Assembly: GCA_029259945.1 (NCBI GenBank)
Contig: JAJDEF010000020.1
Location: 62,001 to 126,000, forward strand
Direction: 5' to 3'
DNA length: 64,000 nucleotides
Source of the DNA: Planctomycetota bacterium
Lineage (GTDB): Bacteria > Planctomycetota > Planctomycetia > Pirellulales > Lacipirellulaceae
The notes below the pieces were generated by a model, which had not been told where the DNA came from, made no database searches, and saw only the letters and a program-made list of their open reading frames with translations. Made by a program: the position numbers and the translations under genes. Of the stretch, positions 26,812 through 36,067 are shown piece after piece; the first letter of the stretch is position 1, and each line of letters opens with the position of its first letter.

Positions 26812-27234
26812 TCACGTAACAGAGCTAGAAGTCTCAACCAAGCCAGGAGGCGTTAGAAAGAGTGTGACCGTGCCGTCGGCAGCTATCGTGAACGTATTCG
26901 AGGCAAAGACTTCGTTTCGTCGCCTCGCGAAACCTTTAAGATCAAAACCCAACTCCTCCGTAAGCTTGTGCTTTGCTAGCTCCTCTAGCTCGCTCTTCTT
27001 GATGCCCAGATTCGAAGCTACCAAAGCTAGGAAGACTTCTCGGACATCTTCTTGCTTGGGGCTGGGTTTTGTTTTCTTGCTCTTCTTGGTTGATCTCAGG
27101 GCTTTCAAAGCAGCTTGGATAGGAGCTTTGCTCCCCTTGAGTGCTTGGAGCCTTGTTTCGAGTTCCATAACTTCACTGTCGATCGGTGCGATGAGGGCAA
27201 GCAATGCCTCTTCACCTGCGGAAATGAGATTCAT
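26812..27234 (-). CDS. Hypothetical protein, helical with Lys-rich centre
   Basis: A 140-residue soluble protein. The first 60 residues are predicted helical (LLALIAPIDSEVMELETRLQ), followed by a Lys-rich stretch (STKKSKKTKPSPKQEDVREV) and a domain ending in a strand pair (NTFTIAADGTVTLFLTPPG). I do not recognise the family. AAGGA lies 8 nt before the ATG. It belongs to the minus-strand mobilisation block between the coupling protein and relaxase. Confidence 0.6.
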   Translation of the reverse strand: MNLISAGEEALLALIAPIDSEVMELETRLQALKGSKAPIQAALKALRSTKKSKKTKPSPKQEDVREVFLALVASNLGIKKSELEELAKHKLTEELGFDLKGFARRRNEVFASNTFTIAADGTVTLFLTPPGLVETSSSVT

Positions 27235-27283
27235 GTTCTTGATCCTTGGGGAAAAATGTTATTGGGGGTGGATAGGGATTGCT

Positions 27284-27616
27284 TCAGTCGATGTCGCGAG
27301 GCTCGTAGACATTGGGAAGCAGCGGAACAGAAGATGTTTCCTCCTCTGCCGTGCCGAGAACGTGCCGGGCATCCGCTTGAATGTAGGCCAGCACGTAGCC
27401 GAAGCACTCCGAAAGATTGCGGCCCGTTTCCTTGCTTTCGCTCAGCGTCAGTTCGGCGATTTCTTCGAGAGACCAGCCGTAGCCGTGGCACTCTTCTACG
27501 ACGAGCCAATGGTGTCGCGTGGTAGCGATTTCTACCACCGCACCCTCGGGGAAACGCACATTCCGTTGTTCTTCAACTGCCAAATCGTCGATATCTTGTT
27601 CAGTCAGATCGTTCAT
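27284..27616 (-). CDS. Small acidic hypothetical protein
   Basis: A 110-residue acidic protein with no recognised family. Visible features are a strand motif (AVVEIATTRHHWLVVEECHG) and a helical segment (SLEEIAELTLSESKETGRN). AAGG lies 8 nt before the ATG. It lies between two other small mobilisation-block genes on the same strand. Confidence 0.55.
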   Translation of the reverse strand: MNDLTEQDIDDLAVEEQRNVRFPEGAVVEIATTRHHWLVVEECHGYGWSLEEIAELTLSESKETGRNLSECFGYVLAYIQADARHVLGTAEEETSSVPLLPNVYEPRDID

Positions 27617-27654
27617 GGTTCACCTTATCCTGTTTTTGTGAGGGGCTACAAATT

Positions 27655-28158
27655 TCAATGGGAGGGTCCGCCTCTTGATTGGTCTTTCTTCTTCTGCAAG
27701 AGTTTCTTCATCGCAGCCTTTCGAGCGGCTCCCGAAAAAACTTCGGGGGTTTTCTTTTGCCGTAGGTGCATCGGCCGCTGTGCCTGGGCGTTGAAGCGGC
27801 GGCTCATCGTGATTGGCTGGTCACGCCACTTCTTCATTTGCATGTCCTTTTGGCGATTGCGAAGCCTTGCTTCGTTGTCATGCTTGGTGTGAACTTCTGC
27901 GACTACCTTGCCTGATGGCCTGTAAGCCATATGCAGCTTGGGCTTGGCAATTTTTTCTCGTGGCCCTTCATGCGCCCGATGAAATCCTTTCTTGAGTTGT
28001 GGAGCTTGCTTTCGTACCGCCTGCTTCTCTCGCTTGCCGGAAGCGGCATCGTTAAAACTTGGGCTTGCTCCTTTCACGTGAGAGAAGGCTTTGGGTTTCC
28101 CTGAAAGGGACACGCTTTGCCGTGGAGGCCTGGAGCCTCCTCCTGCTTGCTTACTCAT
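27655..28158 (-). CDS. Very basic hypothetical protein next to the coupling protein
   Basis: A 167-residue protein rich in Lys, Arg and Gln over its whole length (for example KKLLQKKKDQSRGG at the C-terminus), with no hydrophobic core segment. It probably binds nucleic acid or is disordered. AAGGAG lies 6 nt before the ATG. It begins 23 bp after the coupling-protein stop and is likely cotranscribed with it. Confidence 0.6.
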   Translation of the reverse strand: MSKQAGGGSRPPRQSVSLSGKPKAFSHVKGASPSFNDAASGKREKQAVRKQAPQLKKGFHRAHEGPREKIAKPKLHMAYRPSGKVVAEVHTKHDNEARLRNRQKDMQMKKWRDQPITMSRRFNAQAQRPMHLRQKKTPEVFSGAARKAAMKKLLQKKKDQSRGGPSH

Positions 28159-28181
28159 AACGACTCCTTGAAATGGGGGGA

Positions 28182-30029
28182 CTAATCGAAGACGGGGCCT
28201 AGATCGAGTGGCTTAAACACTTGCTTGCCGTCTATCTTGAACGGCTTGTAAGCCATTCTTGAGAGCCACATCGGCGGACCACCACTCGCGGGAAAGACAA
28301 ATTGATTGGGGGAGTGTTGATTCAGGGCATCCTCAACAGCGCGGCAAGTCATTAGCGGCTCTTTACTGGTTGTTCTCTTCTTGGTGAAGAAACCTTCGCC
28401 CTCTTGTTTCTTGCTGACGATGTGATAGCCCAGTTGCTTGGAGACCCAAGTCCCCATGTCGGCTTCGTCGTTGTTGACACCAAATACTTGCACGGTTGAA
28501 TTTTGCTCTAGCAGACTCGCTTTATCTCCGAGGGCGTCATTCACCTGCGAACGTTTCTGAGCCATTACCCAAAGGAGGATTCCGGCTTCACGTAGCGTGC
28601 CAAAGCCTGTTGAGATGCATTCGAGGTCTTTGGCGTACAAGGGATACTCATCAAGGCCAAACATAACGCTTGGGGTTGGCTTTTGGCCCGTGCGTCGATA
28701 CTCCGCCCGCACGTGAAAGATTGCCGTGGCGGTCATCAAGCGGATGTAGCGTTGGTAATCGAGTTCATTGCCAAGACCGATGCCGATATAGACGGTCGGT
28801 TTCTGGCTGCCCTGCGTCGCCAGTTCCTTCATCGAAAAATCACTACGCGACAGATGGTCCTGTATTTGAGGAGAGGCCATCCACTTGATCGACTTGGAAA
28901 GCGTGGTCAGAAAGGAACCCGCCTCTCGATCCCCGGCGTCCACCAGCAGTTTGTAGGCTTGGGAACAAACTCCGATCGGGCAATTGCCCATCTCGGTGAT
29001 GGAGTCGTTGAAGATCTCAGAATCGTAAGCCCCGGTGATTGGGTGCTTCGAGTTAAGAATCCGGTAGACGCTGACGAGATTGCGTAGTTCCGGAGGGAAA
29101 CTATCACAAACCCAAGTCGCGACGCCCTCGAAGATCGTCCCTGCGTTGTCTGCAAAATGCGGTCCAGAAGCCGTGTTAAGTTCTGGCAGAATGATGGCGT
29201 TACGGATGGTGCTAATCAGGCGAATGCCTTCTTCCGTATTCACATCGACATCGTCTAGGGGATTGAAGCATGCACTTTCATCTCCCAAGAAATCGCAGTT
29301 GTAGACGGGGCCGAGTTCTGACCTTCTGCGACCTGTGATTTTGAAATGCTCCCGCTTCAAATCCAGGATGAAAGCAGCTCCCGAATACAGGGCATAGTTG
29401 ATCCAAGCCGAGGTGCTCGACTTGCCACTGCCGGACATTCCCAAGGTATAGAGATGGACATCCGTTTTGATGCCCATGTGCCGGGGCGTCATGTCATGGC
29501 GAAATTGGGTCTTCCCGAGATAGATATGGTCGAGCCAGCCTAGTTTGCCGTTCTCGTCATAGGGAATATCGATCTCATGCTTGTGGAACTCGTTCCGAGT
29601 GGACCACTGAGCATTGTCCCCATCACCATAGCGGATCGTTTCTCGATACCACCGGCTCCGCCAAATCCAATTGCGGATGCTACTGATTACTAGCGGTCCC
29701 GCGAGAAGAATAGCTGGAACGAATACGCACCAGGAGAGCCACACAGCCTGTTCACGGCCCAGAGTGGTGGCCACGTAGTAGTAGCCGTAAGCAACCAAGA
29801 CGCCGCAGATAGGCAAACTTATGGGCAGTTGTAGTTTGCGGCGAAGTATCGGCAGGTAATAGGAGGTCACATAAACGATGGCCACAGCCCATGCCAATGC
29901 TCCGCAGAACATGGTGCTGTAGGCTAGGTCACTTCCATCCATAAAGTGGGTGACCAGCCAGAGCCAACCTGACGCTAAAAGGCCGCCAACGATGATGTTA
30001 ACCAACATCCGAGGTCCAAAATTATTCAC
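28182..30029 (-). CDS. Type IV coupling protein (VirD4/TraD-like ATPase)
   Basis: The product of about 615 residues starts with four hydrophobic segments within the first 120 residues, followed by a RecA-fold ATPase: Walker A GMSGSGKSS (residues 197-205), Walker B VMFGLDEYPLY, and AQKRSQVND. This is the inner-membrane ATPase that links the relaxosome to a secretion channel. The GTG start at 30029 has AAAGGA 9 nt upstream and is preferred over an in-frame TTG at 30068. No mating-pore genes accompany it, so transfer would require a channel from another element. Confidence 0.87.
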   Translation of the reverse strand: MNNFGPRMLVNIIVGGLLASGWLWLVTHFMDGSDLAYSTMFCGALAWAVAIVYVTSYYLPILRRKLQLPISLPICGVLVAYGYYYVATTLGREQAVWLSWCVFVPAILLAGPLVISSIRNWIWRSRWYRETIRYGDGDNAQWSTRNEFHKHEIDIPYDENGKLGWLDHIYLGKTQFRHDMTPRHMGIKTDVHLYTLGMSGSGKSSTSAWINYALYSGAAFILDLKREHFKITGRRRSELGPVYNCDFLGDESACFNPLDDVDVNTEEGIRLISTIRNAIILPELNTASGPHFADNAGTIFEGVATWVCDSFPPELRNLVSVYRILNSKHPITGAYDSEIFNDSITEMGNCPIGVCSQAYKLLVDAGDREAGSFLTTLSKSIKWMASPQIQDHLSRSDFSMKELATQGSQKPTVYIGIGLGNELDYQRYIRLMTATAIFHVRAEYRRTGQKPTPSVMFGLDEYPLYAKDLECISTGFGTLREAGILLWVMAQKRSQVNDALGDKASLLEQNSTVQVFGVNNDEADMGTWVSKQLGYHIVSKKQEGEGFFTKKRTTSKEPLMTCRAVEDALNQHSPNQFVFPASGGPPMWLSRMAYKPFKIDGKQVFKPLDLGPVFD

Positions 30030-30115
30030 GGTATGGTTTCCTTTGGGGAATGAATTTCTGGTGAGCAATCACATCTTAAAAAATCGAGGATGCAGCACCT
30101 GAATTCAGAAGTTTG

Positions 30116-30346
30116 CTAGGGTTGAAACGATTGGTGGTAGTCAGCGAGCGATTGGTTTGCTTGGGAGTGGCGTGCTTCTTCGATGGCCTCTCCCCGGGCA
30201 AAAACGTATGGCAGTAGTAAGAGCACCAGCACTAGGGGAAACAGGATGACACTCTGAATGGTGGCCAAGGGCCTTAGTAACTTGATGCAGCCCCGACTGA
30301 TGAAAAACGCTTTCTTGGTGAACTTCCATAAGAAGATGAATAGCAT
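30116..30346 (-). CDS. Small membrane protein of the mobilisation block
   Basis: A 76-residue protein with two hydrophobic segments (MLFIFLWKF... and SVILFPLVLVLLLLPYVFA) and a hydrophilic tail. The family is not recognised. It starts 4 bp after the stop of the next upstream gene (30351-30851), so the two are probably translated together and both precede the coupling-protein gene. Confidence 0.6.
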   Translation of the reverse strand: MLFIFLWKFTKKAFFISRGCIKLLRPLATIQSVILFPLVLVLLLLPYVFARGEAIEEARHSQANQSLADYHQSFQP

Positions 30347-30350
30347 TGCC

Positions 30351-30851
30351 TTAAGCTGCTTCTGCAGCCCCTCCTGAAGGTGAATTGTCGACGTCAGAAA
30401 ATTGTGTATCCCAGTAATGGTCGTACAACGCTTGATCTTCTTGACAAAACTCCCAGAACTTCCAGGAGAATCCGATACCCCACATCCAGCCTAGGTTGCA
30501 ACTGAGGCTCGACCACCATGGGGATACCGATGAGAATAAATTGCTGCTGATTGATAACCCTTCGTAGTCACCAAACACTAAGGCACCGATGGTGATCAAC
30601 GCTTGCATATACATGAACAAGCACGGGAGAAGAATTGACCAGACGGTAAACTTGTTAATGCGAGGGGCAATACCCGACGCCACGAAACTAGTAAAGATTG
30701 GCAGAGATGCTGAGCCAACTGCTATAACTAGACAGCCCGTGAACCACCAATGCCCAAGCAATAGACCGCCCAAAAGCAAGACAGTGCACCCTGTCACAAA
30801 ACCGAATGTCATTGAGACGGGCCAAAAACAAAGCCAACGCAAGAAATTCAT
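30351..30851 (-). CDS. Polytopic membrane protein upstream of the coupling protein
   Basis: A 166-residue protein with four hydrophobic segments (for example FGFVTGCTVLLLGGLLLGHW and SILLPCLFMYMQALITIGAL) and an acidic C-terminal tail. The ATG at 30851 is chosen because AGGGAG lies 7 nt upstream; longer frames upstream read through the intergenic region. It is the first gene of the minus-strand mobilisation operon. It might help dock the coupling protein. The family is unknown to me. Confidence 0.62.
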   Translation of the reverse strand: MNFLRWLCFWPVSMTFGFVTGCTVLLLGGLLLGHWWFTGCLVIAVGSASLPIFTSFVASGIAPRINKFTVWSILLPCLFMYMQALITIGALVFGDYEGLSISSNLFSSVSPWWSSLSCNLGWMWGIGFSWKFWEFCQEDQALYDHYWDTQFSDVDNSPSGGAAEAA

Positions 30852-31060
30852 AATCCAACTCCCTAATTCGAAAGAAATAAAAATGTGGCGGATGAAACAC
30901 GACTCTCCGTCACGCCTACATCTACTTAAGGAACCGCACTTGGAGCAGATGTGCGCAAAAACCCGAAAATTATCCGGCAACTGCGGGCTAGGTGACTTAC
31001 TGCCGGTTGTCCGCTAAAATCAGGCCTTGTTGGCCGTATGCTTCCCACAGGGTGTGTCTG

Positions 31061-31702
31061 ATGCAGCGAGAAGAACCTGAGAACTCAATTCCCCAAGAAG
31101 CTCCGGGTAGCTCAGGTCATGAGCCAAGTACGGATTTAACCGATGTCCAATGGGCAGCACTTGTGGACCGGCTTACCCGCTATGCTCGACAAGCCCTGTG
31201 GCATATCCGTAAGGGAACGGGCGATTTTGACGATGCGGTGCTGAGCACGTTACGGACTTATCTACGCCAACAAGAAACAGGGACAAATCCTCCCTCCAAT
31301 GATCCTGAAGACATCTGGCCGCTCATGAAGGAGCAACTCAAACGGAAGATTGACAAGCTCCGTCACCAACAGCGGTATGCGTCCAACAACTTTCGTCGCG
31401 ATGGCGACCTTGCCGACCCAACTCTGGACGGCGCCACGTCCGCCGGTTTTCTAGATATGCGGTCAGGCCCTGAGGATGTCGAACGTTACATTCAGGAGGC
31501 ACTTCAAACTGCCGCTGAACTCATCGATGACGAGTCGCTACTCAAGCTCGCACGGCTGAAGCTTGAGTCTTACTCGACTGCGGAGATCGCTGAGTTGCTC
31601 GACATGAGCGAACATAAGGTTCGTCGTCGAGTTTCAAAAATACGTACCCTCTTGCGAATCAATGACAGCGGCGAGTTGGAGGCGGACTCGGATGACCAAT
31701 AA
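31061..31702 (+). CDS. ECF-type RNA polymerase sigma factor
   Basis: The 213-residue protein has a sigma region 2-like segment (LVDRLTRYARQALWHIRKGT... DFDDAVLSTLRTYL) and a C-terminal region 4 helix-turn-helix (LKLESYSTAEIAELLDMSEH, KVRRRVSKIRTLL). Planctomycetes carry many ECF factors paired with Ser/Thr kinases, and such a kinase follows here with an 11-bp overlap. The ATG at 31061 has AGGGTG upstream. It probably directs transcription of genes within the element or host and is controlled by the kinase. Promoter targets cannot be read from the sequence. Confidence 0.8.
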   Translation: MQREEPENSIPQEAPGSSGHEPSTDLTDVQWAALVDRLTRYARQALWHIRKGTGDFDDAVLSTLRTYLRQQETGTNPPSNDPEDIWPLMKEQLKRKIDKLRHQQRYASNNFRRDGDLADPTLDGATSAGFLDMRSGPEDVERYIQEALQTAAELIDDESLLKLARLKLESYSTAEIAELLDMSEHKVRRRVSKIRTLLRINDSGELEADSDDQ

Positions 31703-34604
31703 AAGTCCCTACTCGCACCTCGATCCCGACGATCAGGAGCAGGTCAGCCTGCTGCTAGCGGATGTGGATACGGTTCTCGCTTCGGAGACGCCAGGGTCAC
31801 TTGAAAAAATGATTGCCGACGCGTCTCCTCGACTCGGTGTGGCACTCTTGTCGCAAGTCTTGCCATCATTCATTAAGGCACACAGAACTCGGCATGGAGT
31901 GACTCCCACACTTCATGAATTGCGTTTGGCTCACCCGGACCTTGCGGAGAAACTTTCGCAGTCCTATCCGTGGATACCTGCGTCCGAACAACTGCCCATT
32001 GAAATACGCGGTTATCGGATTCTCTCGGTGATTGGTGAAGGTGGGCAATCGGTCGTGCTTCGTGCCCAAGACGATGTTCATAGTGCCGTGGCAATCAAGG
32101 TGAGCACGTCGGTAGACCACAACGAGCTGGTCTTGCGTGAACGAAAGCTGCTGGGTGAATGTGACCATCCGGGGATCATTCAAGTGATCAATTCCGGAAG
32201 TCACGAGGGGCGTGCCTACTTTGTCATGCCACACCTTCGCGGAGCTGCACTTGTCGACCGATATTCCGTGCGAAAGCCGACTCCTGCCGAAGCCGTGCAG
32301 ATCATGGCGGCGATATGTTCCGCACTTACGCATCTCCATAGCCGAGGGATAGTCCACCGTGACATCAAGCCTGCCAATATTTGGCTGGATGAATCTGGCG
32401 AAGTGAAGCTTATCGACCTTGGCATGGCAGTCCAAAGAACTTCCTGGTCACGTCCCCTGCCCGCGATCGCGGAGTTTAACGGTACCCCAGCCTTCATGTC
32501 GCCCGAACAGGCTTCGTCCGATGGCGCCAAGGATAGTGAGCTGAGCGATGTTTTTTCAGCAGGTGCAACGTTGTATTGGCTGCTCACTAGTACGGCACCT
32601 TTTGCAGCGTCGAACCCTAAGGAGTCGATCTCACTCGCTGCAACTGGAAATTTCGACAAAGAGATACTTCTCTCCTCTCTAAAATATCCACAATCTTTGA
32701 AGCGACTCTGTCTCAAGGCAATGTCGATTGAGCCGGGAGTCCGATTTGCCTCTGCGGCTGAATGCGGTGAGCAACTCAGTAGAATTTCTCATCAGACAAA
32801 ACGATCAGGCAAACCTGCGAAAGCTATTGCCCTAATCTCTCTGATCACTGCTGTAATTGGCATTCCACTTTCTGGCAATTATTCTGATTGGATTACTGGG
32901 AGTTCCCTTACACCGCAGGAACTCAGATCTTCAGAGGAAAGAATATCGCACAAGTTGATTTCTAATGTGCAGGAACCTCGTTGGATCGATCGCGTAGCTG
33001 CCGCACAAGGTATTGAACTTGCAGCGATTCAGTCGAACGATTTTCAAGTGTCGCTCGCGTGTTCCCAACGGGATTTTCAGCCGTGGGGCAGCCAAAAACC
33101 AACCCCCGAGGTAAAGGGCAAGCTCTTGATACGATTGGACGGCAAGTTACTAAGCCTTGCTAAGGCACTTGAGTATCGGTTGGGGGACCGAGCTTGGAAA
33201 ACGATGATGCCTTCTGAAGAAGATGAGACCTACATGGCGATCTTAGGCCAAGAAGCAACTTCATTCCACGGTCCCGTGGAGATTCGGTTTGCTAGCGATG
33301 TCAGTATTGATGCCGAGAATGGTGCAGGGCCTTTTCGGTTTGATATCGATGTTGCCAATGTGCTCGCAAGTGATAAAGCAAGTTTTGTGCAAGAACTTGT
33401 TGAAGAGGTTGCGAATGCTCAATGCTTTAAGGATTCTCAATCGGGATGGGACATGACTGACAATTTCTCTCAACGATACAATCCGATCATCAAGGACTTA
33501 CGGTTTGCAACAAATCCTAATGCTGAAATGACGTCAGTGTTACGACATCTAGAAAAGCTCATAAGTGATTCAAGAGAAAAGTATCCTCTGCCCCTACGAT
33601 ACGATTTACGTCAGGTTTTCACGCTTGCCAGTCAAGATATTCAATCGTCGCCAAAGCTCTGGATAAAGATTGATTTTACGAATGGATCTACTTATGGCCC
33701 CAAACGTTATATTAAGCAGCCTTCTCAATCACACAAGATAAAGCAAGCCAACGAATGGCTTGCTCGGGAGGGGAAGCATACCGGAATGGCTAAGCTAAAC
33801 CACTCAAGATTTGAGCTTACAGGCTTTACTACAATTTTGCCTGTCCTCGAAAGCTTGCAACTCGTCGGCGAGTATGTTGATGCTGATTTAGCTGGTTTTT
33901 CAAACAGCTTAACTTCAAATGGGCTATTTGAACTACAGGATGCTCCGAACTTCAGGCAGCTCCCGAACCCAAGAGAAGTCGAAGGCAAAGTAATCAACGG
34001 GCTTAAATCGGGGATATCCACCATCACGATACAGCACGATAAGCCTTACAAGGATATTGAAGTGCCTCCAAACTGGTCCACAATTTTCTTAAGGGGGAGA
34101 TACAAAGATGGGTCTTCGACAACGGCTTACCGATATAAAAACAAAAACGAGAGTTGCGGTTGGGGCGTGCAGGCAGGGGTGACCTCACCAGGCTGTCCTC
34201 CAATGGATACTTTTATTGCGCCCACCTACGATGAAGCCTCAGATCCCGCAAAGAGTATTTTGAGATTCCTCTCACAACGTTCCCTCTCCGATGATCAGCT
34301 GGAAAAGTGCAAACGTACTCGCCTGCGGCTCTATTCTCTTCTGCCTGCCGGAGCTGTCACTACGGAATACTACAGCGACATTGCGTTTACCCACCCTGTT
34401 ATGACTGCAATCCCCGGTACCCTTTACGCACGCTATGTCGATTCTCAAGGGGAAATGATTGGCTACTGCTCCTATAGGTTGAGTGAAACCTTCGTTCGAC
34501 AGATGGCAGATCATGCTTTTGAACACGTATCTAGTCAAGAGAAGAAGCATAAATCGATCAGGCGGCTTATACACTATGTACCTAAAGAACAGGCGCCTAA
34601 GTAA
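31692..34604 (+). CDS. Membrane Ser/Thr protein kinase with large extracytoplasmic domain
   Basis: The 970-residue protein has a Hanks-type kinase domain (about 105-370): glycine loop IGEGGQSVV, Lys136 in AIKVS, H222-R-D-I-K-P-A-N, D-L-G at 242-244 in place of D-F-G, and a G-T-P-A-F-M-S-P-E activation segment. One hydrophobic segment follows (AIALISLITAVIGIPLSG, about residue 375). The remaining 580 residues would lie outside the cytoplasm and show no family I recognise. GGAGG lies just before the ATG, which sits inside the end of the sigma gene. The pair resembles planctomycete ECF-kinase signalling units in which the kinase phosphorylates the sigma factor. Confidence 0.85.
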   Translation: MTNKSPYSHLDPDDQEQVSLLLADVDTVLASETPGSLEKMIADASPRLGVALLSQVLPSFIKAHRTRHGVTPTLHELRLAHPDLAEKLSQSYPWIPASEQLPIEIRGYRILSVIGEGGQSVVLRAQDDVHSAVAIKVSTSVDHNELVLRERKLLGECDHPGIIQVINSGSHEGRAYFVMPHLRGAALVDRYSVRKPTPAEAVQIMAAICSALTHLHSRGIVHRDIKPANIWLDESGEVKLIDLGMAVQRTSWSRPLPAIAEFNGTPAFMSPEQASSDGAKDSELSDVFSAGATLYWLLTSTAPFAASNPKESISLAATGNFDKEILLSSLKYPQSLKRLCLKAMSIEPGVRFASAAECGEQLSRISHQTKRSGKPAKAIALISLITAVIGIPLSGNYSDWITGSSLTPQELRSSEERISHKLISNVQEPRWIDRVAAAQGIELAAIQSNDFQVSLACSQRDFQPWGSQKPTPEVKGKLLIRLDGKLLSLAKALEYRLGDRAWKTMMPSEEDETYMAILGQEATSFHGPVEIRFASDVSIDAENGAGPFRFDIDVANVLASDKASFVQELVEEVANAQCFKDSQSGWDMTDNFSQRYNPIIKDLRFATNPNAEMTSVLRHLEKLISDSREKYPLPLRYDLRQVFTLASQDIQSSPKLWIKIDFTNGSTYGPKRYIKQPSQSHKIKQANEWLAREGKHTGMAKLNHSRFELTGFTTILPVLESLQLVGEYVDADLAGFSNSLTSNGLFELQDAPNFRQLPNPREVEGKVINGLKSGISTITIQHDKPYKDIEVPPNWSTIFLRGRYKDGSSTTAYRYKNKNESCGWGVQAGVTSPGCPPMDTFIAPTYDEASDPAKSILRFLSQRSLSDDQLEKCKRTRLRLYSLLPAGAVTTEYYSDIAFTHPVMTAIPGTLYARYVDSQGEMIGYCSYRLSETFVRQMADHAFEHVSSQEKKHKSIRRLIHYVPKEQAPK

Positions 34605-34624
34605 AGCTATTCAGCTCATTTTGA

Positions 34625-35962
34625 TTAGCTAATACTAAGAGTAGATGGCGACAATTGAGACGTGCATTTGGGAGGCTGTTGCTGATTAGTCAATCCAAAA
34701 ACCGAATTGTGGAGCCGAAGTTCTCCTGATCGTGCTTTGTTGACCATGCCCCGAAAATACGCCGCCGGTTGGGTCACCCGATTTTCAGCCCGTTGCGATC
34801 CTTGATCGGTAATCAAAACGCAAAGCGAGGCCCCTACTCGACCTAAAACGCCACAAGCCTCGCCCCAGCTTTGCTGGCTGATGTGAAGTTCGAAGCGAAG
34901 TCGATAAGCTGCTTCAACAACATCATTCCATTCCATTGGCCTATTTGTCAGTGGCAAATATCCTAGAAAACGATCACTGGCTGCCTGAAGCACCTGCTTA
35001 AGCGAAATATGCTGTAAACCGGTCACCGAAATTAGATCGTCTGGCTCCGTCGGTTTGGCTACGCTTTTCTGAAAGCCGGAGTCCGAGAGACTACCAGTAT
35101 TTTTATTTAATAGAGTTGTGTATTTGTAGTGAACGAACTCCGGTTCGCTTGTGCATGAATGTTTAGGTGTTGTTTTGGCCACGGAAGACAACTGAGCAGG
35201 CTCCTTGTTCCTATTGCCCCCTACTCCCATCGCATCCATCAGCGCCTCGTGGAGTGATTCATGGCGTTCTAGCAAGGAACGCAGTTCTTGCAGTTCGATG
35301 TGCGTTCGCAGTTGAAACGCAATTTGCTGATAGTTTTGCTCAAAGGTCCGGATTCGGTGTGGATCGGCCCCCTCCTCCAGTTGCCATTCCAGAATCAAGG
35401 AACGGATTTGGCGGCGATAGGAAGAGATCTGGCGTTTGGTTGCTTGCCATGCCTCGTTGTAGAGCTGCTTTTGGTGGAGTTGGTCTTCCAGTTCCTCTTT
35501 GAGGTAAGCCAGTGGCGTTAAGTCGACTCCGTAGGCGTACAGGAGTCGGCCTGTTGCCGAGTCACGCTGACCATAGCGTTTATGATTGCCGCTATCGTTC
35601 CAAGTGATCGCCCCGATTTCAAAAATCTGTTTTTCGAGTTTTTGTATTTGACGTTCGGTGACCCCCAAATCGAGTGCCGTGCGGGAGAGCGATTGAAATA
35701 CGATGGGCCGACTCCCCTGCTCCCAGTCAAGCTCCGTGGTGAAGGCCATGTAGTAATCCAGCAGATGGATCATGCGGGGCGTGAATCCGGCCAGCTTGCC
35801 AACCCGTTTCACGAGCAATAGCAAACCGTAACGGTTGGTGTCTTCTTCCAGGCCGGTAAAATCCTCGCAAAGCTGTTGGGATTCACGGTAACGGTCGGAG
35901 GCGATGCGGCCCCCTCCCCGGCTGGTCGCATGTTGGGAAATATGAGTTTGGATATGTTGCAT
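34625..35962 (-). CDS. repC: RepC-type replication initiator
   Basis: The 445-residue protein matches the RepC/RP-C family known from alphaproteobacterial repABC plasmids and related elements. Recognisable blocks are LTPRM-like FTPRMIHLLDYYMAFTTELD, SRPIVFQSLSRTALDLGV, TERQIQKLEKQIFEIGAITW, NDSGNHKRYGQRD and YGVDLTPLAYLKEELED. The N-terminal part is a winged HTH that binds the origin; the C-terminal part is variable. No repA or repB partners are seen. The ATG at 35962 gives the usual N-terminus, although its ribosome site is weak; an in-frame ATG at 35992 is possible. A plus-strand antisense RNA gene overlaps its leader. Confidence 0.85.
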   Translation of the reverse strand: MQHIQTHISQHATSRGGGRIASDRYRESQQLCEDFTGLEEDTNRYGLLLLVKRVGKLAGFTPRMIHLLDYYMAFTTELDWEQGSRPIVFQSLSRTALDLGVTERQIQKLEKQIFEIGAITWNDSGNHKRYGQRDSATGRLLYAYGVDLTPLAYLKEELEDQLHQKQLYNEAWQATKRQISSYRRQIRSLILEWQLEEGADPHRIRTFEQNYQQIAFQLRTHIELQELRSLLERHESLHEALMDAMGVGGNRNKEPAQLSSVAKTTPKHSCTSEPEFVHYKYTTLLNKNTGSLSDSGFQKSVAKPTEPDDLISVTGLQHISLKQVLQAASDRFLGYLPLTNRPMEWNDVVEAAYRLRFELHISQQSWGEACGVLGRVGASLCVLITDQGSQRAENRVTQPAAYFRGMVNKARSGELRLHNSVFGLTNQQQPPKCTSQLSPSTLSIS

Positions 35963-36032
35963 GGCATAATACAAGCAGCCCTTGGTTGGCATAAAAAAGT
36001 GTGCAGAAACCCCTTTGCCGTTCACTTTTGAA

Positions 36033-36061
36033 TTGCAATTGGGATTGTTCCGGGCTACTGT
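36033..36061 (+). promoter_or_regulatory. Predicted promoter of the antisense ctRNA
   Basis: TTGCAA (36033-36038) and TACTGT (36056-36061) are 17 bp apart on the plus strand, opposite to repC. Transcription would start near 36068, 36 nt before the terminator stem at 36104. No plus-strand protein gene begins here, which points to a short RNA. Confidence 0.45.
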
Positions 36062-36067
36062 GAAAAT

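Noticed and set aside
23248..30068. Complete conjugative type IV secretion operon
   Set aside because: Only relaxase and coupling ATPase are recognisable; no VirB4-like ATPase or pilus components are present.
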